A DNA stretch of 9,843 bases from Alphaproteobacteria bacterium (GTDB lineage Bacteria > Pseudomonadota > Alphaproteobacteria > Rs-D84): the NCBI GenBank assembly GCA_017964865.1, contig JAGCRE010000045.1, forward strand, positions 1 through 9,843. Reading direction: 5' to 3'. Each line of letters starts with the position of its first letter. Positions within the stretch are counted from its first letter, which is position 1. The notes below the pieces were generated by a model that was not told where the DNA came from, did no database searches, and saw only the letters and a list, made by a program, of their open reading frames with translations. The position numbers were made by a program, and so were the translations under genes. Positions 6,749 to 9,843 of the stretch are shown here, piece after piece.

Positions 6749-7495
6749 GTGCAAAGTTCAAATAAGCAGTTTGATTTAGAAAATTTTTTGATGTCTTTGA
6801 TTGGGCATCTTGTTTTGATTGCTGTAATGGTTACGTCATTTGCGGTTTTGGTTAATCGGGCAATGCTGGTTGCACCCGATCGAATTGAAATTATGGAAAT
6901 CGATTTAAGTAATGTCAATGTGTCGGCGGACGATACGAAACTTTATAATACAAACCTACCAGAAAAACAGGATATTGATAAAAAAGAAAAAGAAGAACCC
7001 AAAGTGGCCGAACCGAAAAATGAATCGGAAAAACCGATTGAAACACCATCGTTGATGGAACCGGAATCTGATAAGAAAGATGATGACAAACCCAACGAAG
7101 AAAAGAAAGAACCGGAACAGATTGCCCCAAAGAAAAAGACGGTAATTCGTGTTAATCGTGAAAGCGTTTCGTTAAATCGAACGTTAAATGTTTCGACGAT
7201 TGATGCATTGCGGGTCGCGATGACGCGTTGTTGGGTAATTGATAAAAATCGCCCAGATATTTCGGATATTCGTGCGGTTGCTCATTTGACTATGCGTAAA
7301 AACGGAACGGTGCGTGATGTGTGGTTTGAATCGGCAGCACGGGCCGAAACAGATCTGGCATTTGCGTATGTGTTGGATACGATACGTGCGGCAATAGATA
7401 CCTGTCAACCGTTACGTATGTTGCCAGCAAACGATTTTGCAAATTGGGAAAAGATTCAGTTGACCTTTTACCCAACAAGTGGCAAAGTTATGTAA
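6749..7495 (+). CDS. tolA: TolA-like periplasm-spanning protein
   Basis: TolA links the TolQR motor to Pal and TolB at the outer membrane. This 248-residue version has one membrane segment (about 15-38) with the SxxxH motif (Ser16, His20 in SLIGH) that couples TolA/TonB to the motor. A strongly charged middle of Glu, Lys and Pro (about 70-132) follows, shorter and less Ala-rich than the enterobacterial helix. The C-terminal domain (about 145-248) has LRVAMTRCW, MRKNGTVRDVWF and DTCQPLRMLP. Cys161 and Cys219 form the pair seen in alphaproteobacterial TolA. The start is taken as GTG 6749, directly after the tolR stop; there is no clear Shine-Dalgarno, so coupling is likely. ATG 6791 is an alternative but would leave almost no cytoplasmic part. 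tolB does not follow. Confidence 0.88.
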   Translation: MQSSNKQFDLENFLMSLIGHLVLIAVMVTSFAVLVNRAMLVAPDRIEIMEIDLSNVNVSADDTKLYNTNLPEKQDIDKKEKEEPKVAEPKNESEKPIETPSLMEPESDKKDDDKPNEEKKEPEQIAPKKKTVIRVNRESVSLNRTLNVSTIDALRVAMTRCWVIDKNRPDISDIRAVAHLTMRKNGTVRDVWFESAARAETDLAFAYVLDTIRAAIDTCQPLRMLPANDFANWEKIQLTFYPTSGKVM

Positions 7496-7503
7496 TGTAT
7501 GGG

Positions 7504-7539
7504 GGGGCAATAAAGAACAAAACAAACAAAGGGTGCCCC
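7504..7539 (+). promoter_or_regulatory. Inverted repeat around the ribosome-binding site of the DUF2817 gene
   Basis: GGGGCA (7504-7509) can pair with TGCCCC (7534-7539), just before the ATG at 7541. The 24-nt loop is almost all A and C and contains AAAGGG (7528-7533), the only Shine-Dalgarno candidate, 7 nt from the start. The hairpin could affect access to the ribosome-binding site. The stem is short and the loop long, so function is uncertain. Confidence 0.3.
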
Positions 7540-7540
7540 G

Positions 7541-8677
7541 ATGTCTGATAATATTTCTAAATACTTTTCTGAAAATTGGTATGAAGCAACCGAGAAGTTT
7601 CGTTACAATGCGTCCAATGTTGGGACGTTGTATTGGTATTTATCTGACAAAACCCAGTATGATATTCCATACGTTATGATTGGAATTGGTCGGCACAAGG
7701 TTGTTATCAATTCGGGCGTTCATGGTATCGAAGGCTATTTTGGCAGTGCCGCCCAAAATATGTTTTTGACCGAAAAAGTGCCCAAGTTTGATAAAGATAT
7801 TTTGGATAACTATACAATTGTTTTGATTCATGTGATAAATGGTTGGGGAATGCAAAACCGTATGCGAGAGGTTCGTGATAATTCCAAAGATGGTGCATTA
7901 ATCGATTTAAATCGCAATTTTGGAATTGATTTTCATCATCCCGATAAATTGCCACAAAATCCAAAATATGATATTGCCCACGATTTGTTACTGTCGCAGC
8001 CCGATGAAATTGGCAAAAAGAACGCGTTAAAAAGATTTCGTTCAGAACATTTGCATGACGGTGTTTGGGCGGCAATCAGTAACGGGCAATATAAACATCC
8101 ATATGGGTTATTCTATGGTGGTAATGCCCCAACAATCGAAAACAAAATGACAATGGCTATTTACGATAATGTTATGGCACCGGGAACCAAATCATTAACA
8201 TCAATCGGGTTGCATACAGGCCTTGGGCATTTTAATCGTCAGGCAAAAAGTGTAACTGGGCAAATGTTGGTGTCGCACCCGTCATGGCATGAAAACACTC
8301 GGTTCTTTGATAAATTGATGTCGGGGGCTGTTACGGTTGTGCCCGATGACAAGGCGGTGTATGGCCCAACAATATTGGGCGATTTGGTTGATTGTCTGGA
8401 AAATCGATATGCAAAACGCCATATACCAATTCGAACGGCTGATTTCGAGGTTGGAACCGGTGAATTTCCAATAATGTCCCCAATATTCAAGCGTATGGAT
8501 ATGGGTGATGCCCGATACGATTTGTTGCACTATGGCAAGATTAACCCGACAACGTTGGAACACCTGACCGAAAGTTGGTATCCGTCGGATCCGGGCTGGC
8601 GACATGCCGCATTGGCCCAGGCAAACACAATGTTTGATATGTTGATAAATGGGATGCGTTGCAATTATGTGAAATAA
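7541..8677 (+). CDS. DUF2817 family, M14-like metallohydrolase
   Basis: A 378-residue protein of the DUF2817 family, which shares the zinc carboxypeptidase (M14) fold. Candidate metal ligands are His61 and Glu64 in SGVHGIEGYFGSA (58-70) and His225 in GLHTGLG (223-229). IDLNRNF (121-127) gives the Asn-Arg expected in the M14 substrate pocket, and Glu303 in DFEVGTGEFP (301-310) fits the catalytic Glu. NGWGMQNRMREV (100-111) is also typical of this family. There is no signal peptide, so it is probably cytoplasmic; the substrate (a peptide or another amide) is unknown. ATG 7541 has AAAGGG 7 nt upstream. It follows tolA after 45 nt on the same strand and ends just before a strong terminator, so it is probably the last gene of the run. 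It sits where tolB and pal usually lie, but shows no similarity to either. Confidence 0.85.
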   Translation: MSDNISKYFSENWYEATEKFRYNASNVGTLYWYLSDKTQYDIPYVMIGIGRHKVVINSGVHGIEGYFGSAAQNMFLTEKVPKFDKDILDNYTIVLIHVINGWGMQNRMREVRDNSKDGALIDLNRNFGIDFHHPDKLPQNPKYDIAHDLLLSQPDEIGKKNALKRFRSEHLHDGVWAAISNGQYKHPYGLFYGGNAPTIENKMTMAIYDNVMAPGTKSLTSIGLHTGLGHFNRQAKSVTGQMLVSHPSWHENTRFFDKLMSGAVTVVPDDKAVYGPTILGDLVDCLENRYAKRHIPIRTADFEVGTGEFPIMSPIFKRMDMGDARYDLLHYGKINPTTLEHLTESWYPSDPGWRHAALAQANTMFDMLINGMRCNYVK

Positions 8678-8683
8678 AAAAAC

Positions 8684-8709
8684 CGCAACCAAATGGTTGC
8701 GTTTTTTTT
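8684..8709 (+). terminator. Bidirectional rho-independent terminator
   Basis: CGCAACC (8684-8690) pairs with GGTTGCG (8695-8701) around an AAAT loop and is followed by eight T (8702-8709). On the other strand the same stem is followed by seven T (from the A run 8676-8682). It therefore ends both the plus-strand DUF2817 transcript and the convergent rnpB transcript. Confidence 0.9.
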
Positions 8710-8717
8710 GTTTGGCC

Positions 8718-9035
8718 CAGATACACGATAAGCCGGATTCTGTACCGCCCCGCCACAGTCGAAACCACAGTGGGGTGGTGGACATAATTAATCTGTACCC
8801 AATGTTACCATCGGGCATCAAGCCCTCTACCCGCCCCCAGACTGGGACAATCTTTTGGAGGCCTATTTGAAGTTGCTGCACACAGAGATTGGCCGTTTCA
8901 AACGAATTTAATCGCTTACGTTACTGTTCCTCTTATCGTCGGGTCGCCCCGCCTGGTCGTTAACCAGTGTGCTGTCCCACGCAGTCCGGACTTTCCTCCG
9001 CAATCTTACGATTGTGGCTATGTCCTGTGCATCTG
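8718..9035 (-). ncRNA. rnpB: RNase P RNA, bacterial type A
   Basis: Catalytic RNA that removes 5' leaders from pre-tRNAs. On the minus strand the conserved P4 region GGAGGAAAGTCCGGACT lies near the 5' end (8983-8999), and its 3' partner ACAGAATCCGGCTTAT near the 3' end (8728-8743). P1 pairs CAGATGCAC (9027-9035) with GTGTATCTG (8718-8726). P2 pairs GGACATA with TATGTCC. A CAATC/GATTG hairpin with a GTAA loop (9001-9014) fits P3. CCCGATG/CATTGGG with a GTAA loop (8798-8815) fits P18. A GC-rich hairpin (about 8745-8780) between the P2 and P4 3' strands fits P19, which E. coli lacks. At about 318 nt it is somewhat shorter than the 377-nt E. coli RNA. The ends are set by P1 and are good to a few bases. 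Confidence 0.95.
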
Positions 9036-9044
9036 AACAAAGTA

Positions 9045-9072
9045 ATTGTAGTGCAAAAACGCACGTTTGCAA
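9045..9072 (-). promoter_or_regulatory. Probable rnpB promoter
   Basis: On the minus strand, TTGCAA (9067-9072) and TACAAT (9045-9050) are separated by 16 nt, and the -10 box ends about 9 nt before the inferred rnpB 5' end. The spacer contains the small inverted repeat GTGC...GCAC (9051-9064). Position and box quality support it. Confidence 0.6.
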
Positions 9073-9166
9073 GATGTTTGTTTGGGCGTAAATATCACGT
9101 GTCGATTCGGAAAAGTCCTTAGTCTTTATTGATAATAAATGCAATCTATTTTTATGATTTTTTTAC

Positions 9167-9196
9167 TTGTGCAATATATCAAAAATTTTCTACACT
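9167..9196 (+). promoter_or_regulatory. Candidate promoter of the AGYY-repeat surface protein
   Basis: TTGTGC (9167-9172) and TACACT (9191-9196) are 18 nt apart, 25 nt upstream of the ATG at 9222, in a very AT-rich stretch. The match is moderate. The rest of the 9036-9221 gap holds the divergent rnpB promoter and no gene I can support. Confidence 0.35.
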
Positions 9197-9221
9197 GAAC
9201 ATCAGGAAAGTAGAAAGGATT

Positions 9222-9843
9222 ATGGGGAAAGAGCAGAAAATGGCGGATTTCTTAGGAAAAATGCTACGGGCAACATGTTTAAAGACTCGTGCTATTTTGG
9301 GCATGGTGTTGCTTGTTTGTGTTTTTTCGACCTCAAATTTGTATGCTACGTCTGGCGGATATACATGCGATAGCAGTGGCACGACGTATACCAGTTGTAA
9401 AGCTGGTTATTATATGACTATGCAGGGGTCATATAATGGCACACCAACTGCGGGTAATGATTGTACTATCTGTCCAGCTGGTTATAAATGTCCGGGTGGT
9501 ACAAGTAACAAGATTTTGTGTCCTGCGGGTTATTATCAGTCAAGTACAGGACAAAGTACTTGTAGTGCGTTGCCGGCGGGTTATTGGTCGAATTCGACCT
9601 GCGGTTGTAAATCATCGGCACCAACATCATCGTCAAATTGTGCTAACTCTTCTGGGGGGGCTGGACGAATCGCTGCGGGTTATTATGGTAGTGCCGGTGC
9701 GACCAGCAGTACCGGAAGCGGTACCGTCGCAGCGGGTTATTACAGTACGGGTGGATGTAAATCTGCAACACCAACCAGCAGCAGCCATTACGTCAGTGGT
9801 GGTGGATGCGGTGTAATTGCGGCTGGGTATTTTAGTACCGGTG
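9222..9843 (+). CDS. Secreted Cys-rich AGYY-repeat surface protein, N-terminal part (runs off the right edge)
   Basis: An open frame of 207 codons without a stop, continuing past the edge. A basic N-terminus is followed by a hydrophobic core (AILGMVLLVCVF, about 25-36) and a likely signal-peptidase cut after LYA (about residue 44). The mature part repeats an (A/P)AGY(Y/W/F/K) unit, with the AGY codons starting at 9402, 9477, 9525, 9576, 9675, 9732 and 9822. The spacing is irregular (48-99 nt) and Ser/Thr/Gly/Cys-rich sequence lies between. Early units are CPAGY with nearby Cys (for example CPAGYKCPGGT), and later units become AAGY with few Cys, so the array degenerates along its length. Such CPAGYY modules occur in large adhesin-like proteins; attachment or host contact is inference. 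AGGAAAG (9204-9210) lies 11 nt before ATG 9222, while AAAGGA is only 2 nt away; ATG 9240 or 9261 are alternative starts. Confidence 0.75.
   Translation, partial: MGKEQKMADFLGKMLRATCLKTRAILGMVLLVCVFSTSNLYATSGGYTCDSSGTTYTSCKAGYYMTMQGSYNGTPTAGNDCTICPAGYKCPGGTSNKILCPAGYYQSSTGQSTCSALPAGYWSNSTCGCKSSAPTSSSNCANSSGGAGRIAAGYYGSAGATSSTGSGTVAAGYYSTGGCKSATPTSSSHYVSGGGCGVIAAGYFSTG

Noticed and set aside
8282..8881. Minus-strand open frame of 199 codons
   Set aside because: It crosses the 3' half of rnpB, the terminator and the antisense of the DUF2817 gene, and its translation shows no domain; it is chance.
9436..9816. Second plus-strand frame inside the surface-protein gene
   Set aside because: It arises from the repeats read out of frame (Val/Arg-rich, no signal peptide). 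The frame from 9222 with signal peptide and AGYY units explains the sequence.
9402..9843. AGYY region considered as a CRISPR or short tandem DNA repeat array
   Set aside because: The repeated cores are about 12 nt, unevenly spaced, in frame and varied at third positions, as expected of protein repeats and not of CRISPR or simple tandem repeats.

Overview
The window most likely comes from an uncultured, host-associated alphaproteobacterium with a moderately AT-rich genome. The evidence is an EnvZ/OmpR-type two-component pair with alphaproteobacterial wording (DRMM-type phosphoacceptor loop, FxxHWD after the first membrane segment), the ruvB–ybgC–tolQ–tolR–tolA gene order, and a bacterial type A RNase P RNA. 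A large secreted protein built of Cys-rich AGYY repeats also fits; from memory, such proteins are frequent in gut alphaproteobacterial metagenome genomes. The exact taxon cannot be fixed from sequence alone.

Layout. (1) Minus strand, 3153 down to 1: a consensus-like promoter drives a tightly packed unit. It encodes a secreted six-cysteine protein of unknown function, an OmpR-type response regulator with an unusually short DNA-binding domain, an EnvZ-like sensor kinase, and the start of argS, which runs off the left edge. (2) Plus strand, 3168 to 7495: a divergent promoter starts a second run. It encodes a COG2945-like alpha/beta-hydrolase that has lost its catalytic residues, ruvB, an HD-domain phosphohydrolase, the ybgC thioesterase, a broken and trimmed tolQ, tolR and tolA. 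Most junctions overlap by 4 nt or are separated by 20 nt or less. (3) A DUF2817 (M14-like) metallohydrolase at 7541-8677 sits where tolB and pal would normally follow. (4) A bidirectional terminator at 8684-8709 separates it from the convergent rnpB gene (minus strand, about 9035 to 8718). (5) A 186-nt divergent region carries the rnpB promoter and a candidate promoter for the secreted AGYY-repeat protein, which runs off the right edge.

How it works together. RuvB is the branch-migration motor for Holliday junctions. YbgC, TolQ, TolR and TolA belong to the Tol system, which uses the proton gradient to keep the outer membrane attached during division. TolR and TolA keep their key residues (TolR Asp19, the TolA SxxxH membrane motif, the TolA C-terminal Cys pair). 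TolQ, however, lacks most of its cytoplasmic loop and has an in-frame UGA in its second membrane segment, so the motor encoded here should not work unless UGA is bypassed or another TolQ/ExbB exists. No complete new multi-gene system is evident. The points most worth following are the tolQ lesion, the catalytically dead hydrolase in the ruvB operon, the secreted Cys-rich protein fused operonically to a two-component system, and the repeat surface protein.
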